Of a DNA stretch of 64,000 nt, positions 33,089 to 40,828 are shown in pieces. The DNA is from Occultella glacieicola (GTDB lineage: Bacteria; Actinomycetota; Actinomycetes; Actinomycetales; Beutenbergiaceae). Numbering within the stretch: position 1 is the first letter of the stretch; each line of letters starts with the position of its first letter. Below the pieces are notes generated by a model. It had not been told where the DNA came from. It worked only from the letters and a program-made list of their open reading frames with translations, and did not search any database. The stretch spans positions 496,001 through 560,000 of the forward strand of contig NZ_SMNA01000001.1 of the NCBI RefSeq assembly GCF_004353825.1. Direction: 5' to 3'. The translations under genes were made by a program, and so were the position numbers.

Positions 33089-33853
33089 ATGAACGTGCTG
33101 TGGGTACTCGCCCATCCCGAACAACGCTCGCTCGCGGGTGCGCTGCACGCCGACGGCTTCGCCACCCTGCGGGCCGCCGGCCATGCCGTGGAGGTCGACG
33201 ATCTGTACGCGATGAAGTGGAAGGCGGTCCTCGACGCCGACGACTACCCGGAGGTGGCGCGGGGGTCGGTGCTGGAGGCGTCCGGGGAGGCCTACGCGCG
33301 TGGTGGGCTCAGCCCGGACATCCTCGCCGAGCACGAGAAGATCGCACGGGCGGACGCGATCGTGCTGCAGTTCCCGCTCTGGTGGTTCGGCATGCCCGCG
33401 ATCCTGAAGGGCTGGTTCGACCGGGTCTTCGTGCGCGGCTACGCCTACGACATGCCCGACCCGGACCGGCCCGGGCACACGATGCGCTACGGCCGCGGCA
33501 ACCTGGCCGGCAAGCGGGCGCTCGTGGTCGTGACCACGGGTGCGGGGGCCGGGCCGTTCGGGCCGCGCGGCATCCACGGCGACCTCGACGAGGTGCTCTT
33601 CCCACTGCTGCACGGCACCCTCTGGTACGCGGGGATCTCCGCGCTGCCGCCCGTCGCGATCCACGGCACGTCGGCGTACGGCGAGGCGGACCATGCCGCC
33701 GCGGTCGAGCTCCTGCGGACCCGGCTCGGCGAGCTGGCGACGGCCGAGCCGATCCCGTTCCGGCTCCAGGGGCCCGAGGACTACGACCGCGACCTCGCGC
33801 TCCGGCCGGAACTCGCCCCCGGCCGGACCGGGCTGAGCGTGCACCGTCACTGA
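33089..33853 (+). CDS. NAD(P)H dehydrogenase (quinone), flavodoxin-fold
   Basis: 254 residues from ATG 33089. NVLWVLAHPEQRSLAGALH is the FMN/FAD phosphate-binding start, FPLWWFGMPAILKGWFDRVF the conserved substrate/flavin segment, TTGAGAGPFGPRGIHGD the second flavin loop. Two-electron reductase of quinones or similar electrophiles; likely induced through the divergent AraC-type regulator. Confidence 0.92.
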   Translation: MNVLWVLAHPEQRSLAGALHADGFATLRAAGHAVEVDDLYAMKWKAVLDADDYPEVARGSVLEASGEAYARGGLSPDILAEHEKIARADAIVLQFPLWWFGMPAILKGWFDRVFVRGYAYDMPDPDRPGHTMRYGRGNLAGKRALVVVTTGAGAGPFGPRGIHGDLDEVLFPLLHGTLWYAGISALPPVAIHGTSAYGEADHAAAVELLRTRLGELATAEPIPFRLQGPEDYDRDLALRPELAPGRTGLSVHRH

Positions 33854-33964
33854 CGGGTCGTTCGAGCGGTTTCATCCGAATCGGGTGAATGGTGCCCGGG
33901 CCCGTTGGCGGGCGAGGCGTCCGTGCGTACTGTCGAATACACGTCAATCAAGGGAGGGCACGCC

Positions 33965-34495
33965 ATGTCGTTGGACACATTCTTCGCCTACGTCGGGGTG
34001 TACGGCAGCGTCGACGATGCGGAGTCGGACTACGCCGCCATCAAGGAACTCCACACCGAGGTGGGGCTCATCGACGCCTACGACGCCGCGGTCATCGAGC
34101 GCACGTCCTCCGGCAAGGTCAAGATCGCGAAGAAGCACGAGACGCCCACCCGTGTCGGCGGAGTCTTCGGCGCCGGTGTGGGCCTCGCGACCGGCCTGGT
34201 CGTGGCCCTGTTCCCGTTCGCGGCCGTCGGCGGCGGCCTGCTCGCCGCCACGGCCGGCGGCGGGGCGGTGCTCGGAGCCGTGGCCGGGCACGCCGCGGCC
34301 GGGATGAGCCGTAGCGATCTCAAGGAGCTGGGGGAGGCCCTCGACGAGGGTCAGGCCGGGCTCGTCGTCGTCGCCGTGTCGGACCTGGAGGGCAAGGTCG
34401 AGCGGGCGCTCAAGCGGGCCGAGAAGATCGAGAAGAAGGAGCTGAAGGCCGAACAGGCGGCCATCGAGAAGGACGCCAACGACGCCAAGGGCTGA
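33965..34495 (+). CDS. DUF1269-like membrane-associated protein
   Basis: 176 residues; GGGAGGG lies about 7 nt before ATG 33965. Begins with a ferredoxin-like stretch (FAYVGVYGSVDDAESDYAAIKEL), then a Gly/Ala-rich hydrophobic hairpin at about residues 65-105 (GLATGLVVALFPFAAVGGG), then a basic/acidic helix full of Lys and Glu. The DUF1269 family is of unknown function, often stress-related. Confidence 0.8.
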   Translation: MSLDTFFAYVGVYGSVDDAESDYAAIKELHTEVGLIDAYDAAVIERTSSGKVKIAKKHETPTRVGGVFGAGVGLATGLVVALFPFAAVGGGLLAATAGGGAVLGAVAGHAAAGMSRSDLKELGEALDEGQAGLVVVAVSDLEGKVERALKRAEKIEKKELKAEQAAIEKDANDAKG

Positions 34496-34498
34496 GTC

Positions 34499-34530
34499 TT
34501 GTCACCATACCTAGAGGTAGGTATGGTGAC
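34499..34530 (+). promoter_or_regulatory. TetR operator spanning a leaderless promoter
   Basis: TTGTCA (34499-34504), 17 nt, TATGGT (34522-34527), with the GTG start at 34534, so +1 is the start codon. The 30-bp palindrome GTCACCATACCTA-GAGG-TAGGTATGGTGAC (34501-34530, 13-bp perfect arms) covers the whole promoter. A bound repressor would block it completely. The TetR gene it precedes is the natural binder (autoregulation). Confidence 0.85.
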
Positions 34531-34533
34531 GTC

Positions 34534-35103
34534 GTGTCCACCACGAACGAGAGTCGCGAACGGCTCGTGGCCGCCGCCCGCGACCTCTATGCGAGCCAGG
34601 GCGTCGGCGCGACCAGTCCCCGCCAGGTCCTCGCGGCCAGCGGCGTCGGCCAGGGCAGCCTCTATCACCACTTCCCGGCCAAGCACGACCTCGCCCTGGC
34701 CGCGGTCTCGGCCACGGTCGCCGACTCGCTGGCTGCCGCGACCGGCGAGCTCGGCGGCGACCGGCCGGCGCTGGACCGGCTGCGCGCCTACCTCGAACGG
34801 CCCCGGGACACGGCCAACGGGTGCCGCATCGGCCGGCTCACCAGCGACCAGACCGTGATGTCCGACGCCGAACTGGCCGCCCAGGTCGGGTCCTATTTCT
34901 CCGGCCTGGTCGAGTGCCTCACCGAAGTCTTCGTCGAGGCAGGAGTGCCCGACGGCGCAGCGTCCGATCGCGCGTACGCCGCCCTGGCCATCGTGCAGGG
35001 CGGGTACGTGCTCGCGCGGGCGCTCGCCGACCCGACCGCGATGCAGCGGGCCGTGCGCGGCTTCGTGTCCATGCTCGCGCCGGCCCCCGAGGAGACCGCG
35101 TGA
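34534..35103 (+). CDS. TetR-family regulator, leaderless, autoregulated
   Basis: 189 residues from GTG 34534. HTH: SRERLVAAARDLYASQGVGATSP helix 1 region and VLAASGVGQGSLYHHFPAKHDL recognition region (residues about 6-28 and 31-52). NGCRIGRLTSDQTVMSD is typical of the LmrA/YxaF-like C-terminal domain. The stop overlaps the PNPOx gene start (GTGA), so the two form an operon under the upstream operator. Confidence 0.92.
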   Translation: MSTTNESRERLVAAARDLYASQGVGATSPRQVLAASGVGQGSLYHHFPAKHDLALAAVSATVADSLAAATGELGGDRPALDRLRAYLERPRDTANGCRIGRLTSDQTVMSDAELAAQVGSYFSGLVECLTEVFVEAGVPDGAASDRAYAALAIVQGGYVLARALADPTAMQRAVRGFVSMLAPAPEETA

Positions 35104-35768
35104 GCGCCGACCCGACCGAGTTGCGCACCTGGCTGCGCGGCCTGCCCAGCTTCGAACGCGACCAACTGCCGCCGTTCGACCCCGAGGACGCCCCGGCGGA
35201 CCCGGCCGACCTGTTCCTGGCCTGGCTCCGCGACGCCGTCGAGGCAGGGTCCCCGGCGCCGCACGCGATGAACCTCGCCACCGCGGACGCCGCCGGAGTC
35301 GTGACCGCTCGGACGCTCATCCTCAAGGACCTGGACGAGCGCGGCTGGCACTTCGCCACCGGCTCGCACAGCCCCAAGGCCGTCGCACTCGCCCAGAACC
35401 CGAATGCCGCGATGACGTCGTTCTGGCCGGCCCTCGGGAGACAGGTCCGACTCGCCGGCACGGTGAGTGATCTCGGTGAGCCCACCGGTGCCGCGGACTT
35501 CCGGGCCCGTCCGCCTGGCTCCAGGGCCGCCGCACTGGTCGGTCGACAGAGCGAACCACTCGACTCGCGGCAGGAGTACTGGGACGCCTACGCGGCGTCG
35601 CTCGCGCGGGTAGAGGCGAACCCGGACCTGGTGGCACCCGAGTGGAGGGCGTATGCCCTCCGTCCGCACACCGTCGAGTTCTGGACGGCAACGCCCGACG
35701 CGGGCCAGATCCGGCTGCGGTTCCGGCGCGACACCGACACCTGGACCAGGGGTCTGGTCTGGCCGTGA
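35100..35768 (+). CDS. Pyridoxamine 5'-phosphate oxidase family protein
   Basis: 222 residues from GTG 35100, overlapping the TetR stop. PNPOx features: MNLATADAAGVVTARTLILKDLDERGWHF (FMN-binding strand pair, residues about 57-85), SPKAVALAQNPNAAMTSFWPALGRQVRLAGTV, EPLDSRQEYWDAYAAS, and the C-terminal dimer segment PHTVEFWTATPDAGQIRLRF. It would oxidise pyridoxamine/pyridoxine phosphate to PLP, or be a related flavin reductase. Co-transcription with a TetR repressor is unusual for pdxH and suggests an inducible role. Confidence 0.85.
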   Translation: MSADPTELRTWLRGLPSFERDQLPPFDPEDAPADPADLFLAWLRDAVEAGSPAPHAMNLATADAAGVVTARTLILKDLDERGWHFATGSHSPKAVALAQNPNAAMTSFWPALGRQVRLAGTVSDLGEPTGAADFRARPPGSRAAALVGRQSEPLDSRQEYWDAYAASLARVEANPDLVAPEWRAYALRPHTVEFWTATPDAGQIRLRFRRDTDTWTRGLVWP

Positions 35769-35797
35769 CCGTGCAGCGCGCCGCCGGGCTGAGGGGG

Positions 35798-36382
35798 TCA
35801 GGCCGGGGACCACGCCGGATCGCGCCCGGCGAACCCGAGCACGCGGTCGAAGGGTGGGGCGTCCGCCGCGACGGGAACCGGCGGGCCGAACATGCCCTCG
35901 CGCTCGGCGGCTGCGACCTCCGGATCCGGGTCCGGGGTGACGATCGGCAGCACCGCCTCCGCCTCGGTGTCGGTGGGCCGGTAGTCCTGGCCGGTGGCGC
36001 GGGCGAGGTCCCAGCCGTGCAGCAGCACCTCGTCGAGCGCGACCAGCCCGCATGCCTGCGCCGGGAACCGGACCGAACCGGCCATGGTCATCCCGTCCCA
36101 GGCGGCCGGGTCCTGCCAGGCTCCGGCGAGCTGGCCGAGCCGGATGGTGAGGGTCTCGCGCCAACCGTCGGGCAGGGGGTCCAGGACCGGGGCGGGCGGG
36201 GTCGACGTGGTGGGTCCTTCGATCTTCGCGGCCGCGTCTCGGAACGCCACGGTCAGGCCGAGGAGGTGGTTCAGGAGTTGCACCACGGGCGCGCCCATCG
36301 GTGTGGGCGCGTCGAGGTGCTCCTCGCGCACGGCCGGGATCAGTGCGGCCACGCGGGTGGTGCTCGGGGTGAGGTCGATCAT
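35798..36382 (-). CDS. TIGR03086 family protein (mycothiol-dependent maleylpyruvate isomerase fold)
   Basis: 194 residues from ATG 36382, with AGGAGA 7 nt upstream. Starts IDLTPSTTRVAALIPAVREEHLDAPTPMG; QLLNHLLGLTVAFRDAAAK carries the first His of the DinB-like metal site, and DEVLLHGWDLARATGQ the second, as in TIGR03086/MDMPI proteins. These use mycothiol or a divalent metal. Substrate unknown. Confidence 0.88.
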   Translation of the reverse strand: MIDLTPSTTRVAALIPAVREEHLDAPTPMGAPVVQLLNHLLGLTVAFRDAAAKIEGPTTSTPPAPVLDPLPDGWRETLTIRLGQLAGAWQDPAAWDGMTMAGSVRFPAQACGLVALDEVLLHGWDLARATGQDYRPTDTEAEAVLPIVTPDPDPEVAAAEREGMFGPPVPVAADAPPFDRVLGFAGRDPAWSPA

Positions 36383-36504
36383 CGGGCTCTCCTGGCTCGG
36401 GGTCATCGCACCGGTACCGACCACGCCGGGCACGGGAAGTCATCGGTCCGGCACCGACCGCAGCCGGGGCGAGGACTGTCGCACGTGGCTGGCACCATGG
36501 TTCG

Positions 36505-36927
36505 ATGACCAGGACCGGCGCGTGGGCGCAGGCCGCCGAGTGGTGCCACAGCGTGTGTCTGGAGTTGCCGTCCGCCACGCTCGACCACCCCTTCGGCCCG
36601 GACTCGGACGTGTTGCGCGTGCACGGCAAGATGTTCGCGCTTATCACGGGCGTCCCCCACGTCAGCGAGCACCTGCTCGTCAACCTCAAGGCCGACCCGG
36701 TCGAGGTACCGCTGCTGATCGGCACCCACGACTTCGTGCTCCCGGCCTGGCACATGAACAAGAAGCACTGGATCAGCGTCGCGCTCGGGCCGGACGCGGA
36801 TCGTGGCCTCGTGGCCGGGCTGATCGAGGACTCCTATGACACCGTGGTCTCCGCGCTGCCGGCCAATACGCGGCGGTCGCTGAACTGGGCGCGAGACCGC
36901 TCGGCGGCGGAACCCTCCGGCCGGTGA
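36505..36927 (+). CDS. MmcQ/YjbR family protein
   Basis: 140 residues. Begins with the helix AEWCHSVCLELPSATLDHPFGPDSDVLRVHGKMF (residues about 11-44, in parts) and ends HMNKKHWISVALGPDAD ... LIEDSYDTVVSALP, the MmcQ/YjbR 'double-wing' fold often annotated as DNA-binding. Its real role is unknown. CACCAT at -12 to -7 suggests a leaderless mRNA. 30 bp before the DUF402 gene. Confidence 0.88.
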   Translation: MTRTGAWAQAAEWCHSVCLELPSATLDHPFGPDSDVLRVHGKMFALITGVPHVSEHLLVNLKADPVEVPLLIGTHDFVLPAWHMNKKHWISVALGPDADRGLVAGLIEDSYDTVVSALPANTRRSLNWARDRSAAEPSGR

Positions 36928-36957
36928 GGTCCGAGTCGGCGGGCAGAATGGGCGTTC

Positions 36958-37518
36958 GTGAGCCAGCAGCGGCCGGAACCCGGCACCCCGATGATCCTCC
37001 AGTGGCGCAAGTGGGACGGCGCGCTGCACTGGCGCCACGAGTGCGTCTACCTGGGTGCCGACGAGTGGGGCGACTGGATCGGCCAGCCGACTGGTTGGCA
37101 CAGTGTGCGTCCCGGCGCCGAGTTCTTCGCGGAGACGCCGAACGTCGCGCTCCTGCCCACGGGCGAACCGGCCGGGGACCACGCCCTCACGGTCAACCGC
37201 GACCATCTGCGCGGGGTGCGTATCTACATCGACCTCGGCTGGGACGTGCGCTGGACGGATGACCCGTTGCTGGCCGCGGGCATCGACATGGACCTCGACG
37301 TCGTCCGGGTCGAGGGACCCCGCGGCACCTGGGTCGACGACCGTGACGAGTGGGCCGAGCACCGGCAGCGATACGGCTACCCGCCCGAGATCGTCACCCA
37401 CCTGGAGGAACTCGCGCTCGACCTCGAGCACCACGTGCGCGCCCAGACCCCGCCGTTCGACGGTGCCACCGCCGACGCGTGGTTGGACCGCCTGGAGGGG
37501 CTCGGTCTCGAACGCTGA
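36958..37518 (+). CDS. DUF402 protein
   Basis: 186 residues from GTG 36958. The DUF402 core is IYIDLGWDVRWTDDPLLAAG then DMDLDVVRVEGPRGTWVDDRDEW and HRQRYGYPPEIVTHLE. The family includes nucleoside diphosphate/triphosphate phosphatases (Ntdp) and RNA-binding-linked domains; acidic residues DMDLD and the DDRDE group would bind metal. A phosphatase role is plausible, not shown. Confidence 0.85.
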   Translation: MSQQRPEPGTPMILQWRKWDGALHWRHECVYLGADEWGDWIGQPTGWHSVRPGAEFFAETPNVALLPTGEPAGDHALTVNRDHLRGVRIYIDLGWDVRWTDDPLLAAGIDMDLDVVRVEGPRGTWVDDRDEWAEHRQRYGYPPEIVTHLEELALDLEHHVRAQTPPFDGATADAWLDRLEGLGLER

Positions 37519-37570
37519 CCGGTCGCCCGGGCGAACGCCTCCAGACGGCGGGGAAGAGTTCGCCTGCCGA

Positions 37571-38890
37571 TCAGTCCAGGATGCCGAAGTTGCCCCGGAT
37601 GATGCGGTTCGGGTCGCGTTCGGCTTTGAGCTGACGAAGCCGTCGCATGGACGAACCCGGCAGCGCGTCGGACAGGCGTTCGCCCGGGTTCAGGAACGTG
37701 ATCGGCTTGCGCCCGCTGGTCGGCAGGGCGCCGGCGAGCGCTGCCTGCCTTCCTGCGATCGACTGCGCCACCCGAGTGGTTGCCGGAACCCCGAACATGT
37801 AGACGGCGTACGGTTCGGTGAGCGCCCCGTGCGGGCTGTCGCTGGGCTGGGCCAGCGCGCCGCCGAGGTGGCGGATCTGCAGCGTCATCAACGGTGCGAT
37901 CTCCTCGTCCAGCAGCGCCGCCAGGGCGTTGTCGTCGAGGTGGGTGAGGAGTTCGCCGCGCGAGGCACCGGGGCCCGGGTCGGTGGGTTCTGCGGTGATC
38001 GTGCCGAGGTCGGCGACGCTGATCGGTGCTCGAGTGTCGGACAGCGGAGTCGGCAGCAGGCTGGTCTCGTGCAGGAGACTGCGGGCGGTCGCCTCGTCGC
38101 CGAGGAAGGTCGAGTCGATCGCGACCAGCGGTTCGGCCCCGGGGAAACTGAGCAGTTCGAGCCACAGGGTGAGCGCGTCGGGGGCCGTTTCGGTCACCGA
38201 CCGGAAGACCTCCGCGACCTGGCGCGCGTGGGTGGCGGGCCAGAGCTGGCGGCCGCCGAAGACGCTGGGCGCCGGGCGCAGCTGCAACTCGAGAGCGGTG
38301 ACGATGGCGAGGTCGCCTCCTCCGCCCCGCAGGGCCCAGAACAGGTCGGGGTCGGTAGCGGGCGTGACGCGGTGGGTCGTGCCGTCGGCCGCGACGATCT
38401 CGACGGCGAGGATGCTGTCGGCCATCCACCCGAACGCTCGTCCGAACCAGCTCAGGCCACCGCCGAGCGCGGCGCCGGTCACCGTGACGGCGGGGGAACT
38501 GCCCGGGAGGGCGGTGAGGCCGTGCGTGGCGGTAGCGCGTTGCAGTTCACCCGAACGCACACCGGCGCCGATCCTCGCCGTCATGCGGAGCGGGTCGATA
38601 GCGATGGCGTTCAGGCCGGCGGTGCGCAGCAGGATGGCGCCGCTCGCGCGTCCGGTCGCGCCGTGGCCGCTGGGCTGGGTGGCGATCGGGACGTTCCTCG
38701 CCTGGGCGAATCGCACGAGGTGGGCGACATCTGCGGCATCGGCGACCTCCACGACGGCGCGCACGCGCTGTTCGATGGCGCGGTTCCAGGGGCGGTGCAC
38801 CGCGTCGAAGCCGGCATCGGCGGGCAGCCAGACGCGCCCGCGGACGTTCGCGCGAACGTCGTCGATGGTGGTCTGCGGGAGAATGGTCAC
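37571..38890 (-). CDS. FAD-linked oxidoreductase (BBE-like), probable ECF41 target
   Basis: 439 residues from GTG 38890 (AAGGAG 5 nt upstream). PCMH-type FAD domain: VAHLVRFAQARNVPIATQPSGHGATGRASG at about residues 55-84 (in parts), whose His in PSGHGA matches the usual FAD-linking histidine; GLTALPGSSPAVTVTGAALGGGLSWFGRAFG follows. Ends RDPNRIIRGNFGILD like berberine-bridge-type enzymes. No signal peptide. Divergent from a sigma factor of ECF41 type, for which such oxidoreductases are known partners. CGTCACA-N16-CGAC lies about 60 nt upstream. Confidence 0.9.
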   Translation of the reverse strand: MTILPQTTIDDVRANVRGRVWLPADAGFDAVHRPWNRAIEQRVRAVVEVADAADVAHLVRFAQARNVPIATQPSGHGATGRASGAILLRTAGLNAIAIDPLRMTARIGAGVRSGELQRATATHGLTALPGSSPAVTVTGAALGGGLSWFGRAFGWMADSILAVEIVAADGTTHRVTPATDPDLFWALRGGGGDLAIVTALELQLRPAPSVFGGRQLWPATHARQVAEVFRSVTETAPDALTLWLELLSFPGAEPLVAIDSTFLGDEATARSLLHETSLLPTPLSDTRAPISVADLGTITAEPTDPGPGASRGELLTHLDDNALAALLDEEIAPLMTLQIRHLGGALAQPSDSPHGALTEPYAVYMFGVPATTRVAQSIAGRQAALAGALPTSGRKPITFLNPGERLSDALPGSSMRRLRQLKAERDPNRIIRGNFGILD

Positions 38891-38951
38891 AGGGACTCCT
38901 TCACATCGGTGAGGCGGGGGAGACCGACGGGAACGTCCGTCTCATCCATGA

Positions 38952-38978
38952 GTCGGACGAGCCGGCCGAAATGTGACG
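38952..38978 (-). promoter_or_regulatory. Candidate ECF41-type promoter of the FAD oxidoreductase gene
   Basis: Minus strand: CGTCACA (38978-38972), 16 nt, CGAC (38955-38952). It matches the remembered TGTCACA-N16-CGTC consensus at 6 of 7 and 3 of 4 positions, with the same spacing and leader length as the site at 6430-6456. Confidence 0.5.
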
Positions 38979-39000
38979 AACGCTCGCACGAAGGGGGCCC

Positions 39001-39912
39001 ATGGCAGTCCAACCGTCCGGCACACTCGACGACGTGGCGCAGCAGTTCGTCACCCATCGCCCGAAGCTGTACGCGATCGCCCACCGCGCCCTGGGTTCGC
39101 CCTGGGGCGCCGACGACGCGGTCCAGGAGGCGTGGCTGCGGCTGCAGCGCACCGACATCGCCACCATCAAGAACCTCGAAGCCTGGCTGACCACGGTCAT
39201 CTCCCGGGTCTGCATCGACACGATCCGGCAGCAGGCGAGCCGGCGCGAGGATCTGGACGGTGGTGCCACCCCGGAGGCCGAACGATCGGTCCGAACGCCT
39301 GCCGGAGGCGACCCATCTGAGAGCCTCATTCGTATCGATGATCTCGGTCTGGCGATGCAGGTCGTGCTGGACCGCCTCGGACCGCTCGAACGCCTCGCTC
39401 TCGTCCTGCATGACGTCTTCGCGCTGTCCTTCGACGACATCGCCCCTATCGTCGAACGCACCCCCGCTGCCGCCCGCCAACTCGCGTCCCGCGCCCGGGC
39501 CCGGCTGCGAGCCGTTGACGTCGGCAGCGTCCGCGAGCGCCAGGAGGCTGCGATCGGTGCGTTCCTCGATGCGGCCAGGCACGGTGACTTCGGCAGGCTC
39601 CTACAGCTCCTCGACCCGGAGATCGAACTGCGCAGCGACGGCGCGGCGGTGGAGCTCGCCGCCGCAGGCGCCGACCACGGAGCCCCGCTCCTCGCCGGCC
39701 ACGTCCGTGGGGTCGACGCGGTGGCGCGGGTCTTCGCCGGACGCGCCGAGCTCACCCGCCTCGTGTTCGTCGACGGCATCCCGGCGGCCGCCTATGTCGC
39801 CGACGGCACGGTGCACGCGGTCTACCTGATCACGTTCGCCGACGACCGGATCGCCACCCTGGATGTCCTCGCTGACGTCGAACGGCTGGCAGGCCTTCGG
39901 ACGGTCGTCTGA
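39001..39912 (+). CDS. ECF sigma factor with SnoaL-like tail (ECF41/ECF56, SigJ-like)
   Basis: 303 residues; a G-rich run (GGGGG) lies 6-10 nt before ATG 39001. Sigma-2: HRPKLYAIAHRALGSPWGADDAVQEAWLRL; sigma-4: LGPLERLALVLHDVFALSF then DIAPIVERTPAAARQLASRARARL; SnoaL-like tail from about residue 180 ending VDGIPAAAYVAD ... DRIATLDVLADVERLAGL. Paralogous to the sigma factor at 6456. Divergent from the FAD oxidoreductase. Confidence 0.88.
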   Translation: MAVQPSGTLDDVAQQFVTHRPKLYAIAHRALGSPWGADDAVQEAWLRLQRTDIATIKNLEAWLTTVISRVCIDTIRQQASRREDLDGGATPEAERSVRTPAGGDPSESLIRIDDLGLAMQVVLDRLGPLERLALVLHDVFALSFDDIAPIVERTPAAARQLASRARARLRAVDVGSVRERQEAAIGAFLDAARHGDFGRLLQLLDPEIELRSDGAAVELAAAGADHGAPLLAGHVRGVDAVARVFAGRAELTRLVFVDGIPAAAYVADGTVHAVYLITFADDRIATLDVLADVERLAGLRTVV

Positions 39913-39919
39913 ACGGGGC

Positions 39920-40825
39920 TCACACCGGTGCGAACGCCTCCAGCAGCCGGACGCACCGCGGTGGGTCCTCGGTGAGCCCGTGCGCTAGGCCCCAGAGCAG
40001 GTAGTCGAACGACCGGTACGTGATCCACGCGTGCGCGCGTTCGGCCTCCAGCCCGGCCGCGGCGATGACCCGGTCGGCGTGCCGGTGCATCGCGGCTGCG
40101 TCGTCCATCTCGTCCACGCGCGTCCAGAGCACCCGGGCCAGGTCGTAGCAGGCGTCCCCGCGCAGCAGCACCGGGTCGAACACGAGCCACGGCTCCCGGG
40201 TGGCCCGGTGCACCTGCGCACCGTGCAGGTCACCGTCGACGGCAGTGCTCGCCGTGGTCTGCCCACATACCTCGGCCGCGGCGAGCGCCGCGCGCAGGAA
40301 CTCCTCGCCGACGACTCGCCCGAGTCGGTCCCACTCGCCGGGGAGCTCGCCGGCCCGGCGCCGTGCGATCTCGTCGGTGCCCGGCACGTCCGGCGGCGCC
40401 GGGACGGCGAGCCGGCGCATGAGGTCGCCCATCACGGTGGCCGCCTCGTCCAGCGGCACGGTCTCCAGCGAGTCGCCGGTGAGCCGCTCCAGCAGAGTGA
40501 CCCGGCGCGGCACGTCCGCGTCGAACAGGCGGACCATGCCGCGCCCGTCCCAGAACGTCAGCGCCCTGACCTCGGCGGCCACGTCGTCACCCGGCGGGCC
40601 GAGCCGCAGGATCAGTCGTTCGCCCTCCCGGCGCACCGGCACGGCGAGCGCGTTCGACCCGTGGCGAGCACCGCCGTCCGGCTCCAGACCCCACGCCCGG
40701 CACGCCCGGGCGACCTGTTCCGGCAACTCGTCGAGCCACTGCACCAGCGGTGCCTCGGCGTGCCAGAACCGCGGCATCGACCGCAGGGACTCCGCAGCTG
40801 CGGCGACGCCGTCGGGGTCCGGCAC
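39920..40825 (-). CDS. APH(6)/Hur-like kinase with altered catalytic loop
   Basis: 301 residues from GTG 40825, 3 bp after the peptidase stop. Layout of the streptomycin 6-/hydroxyurea kinase family (PF04655): ARHGSNALAVPVRREGERLILRLGPPGDD, VTLLERLTGDSLETVPLDEAA, WLVFDPVLLRGDACYDLARVLW. The catalytic loop reads AVDGDLHGAQV where the family has HGDLHxxN: the Asp is kept, the preceding His is Asp, and the metal-binding Asn is Gln. Activity is therefore uncertain. Confidence 0.82.
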   Translation of the reverse strand: MPDPDGVAAAAESLRSMPRFWHAEAPLVQWLDELPEQVARACRAWGLEPDGGARHGSNALAVPVRREGERLILRLGPPGDDVAAEVRALTFWDGRGMVRLFDADVPRRVTLLERLTGDSLETVPLDEAATVMGDLMRRLAVPAPPDVPGTDEIARRRAGELPGEWDRLGRVVGEEFLRAALAAAEVCGQTTASTAVDGDLHGAQVHRATREPWLVFDPVLLRGDACYDLARVLWTRVDEMDDAAAMHRHADRVIAAAGLEAERAHAWITYRSFDYLLWGLAHGLTEDPPRCVRLLEAFAPV

Positions 40826-40828
40826 GGC

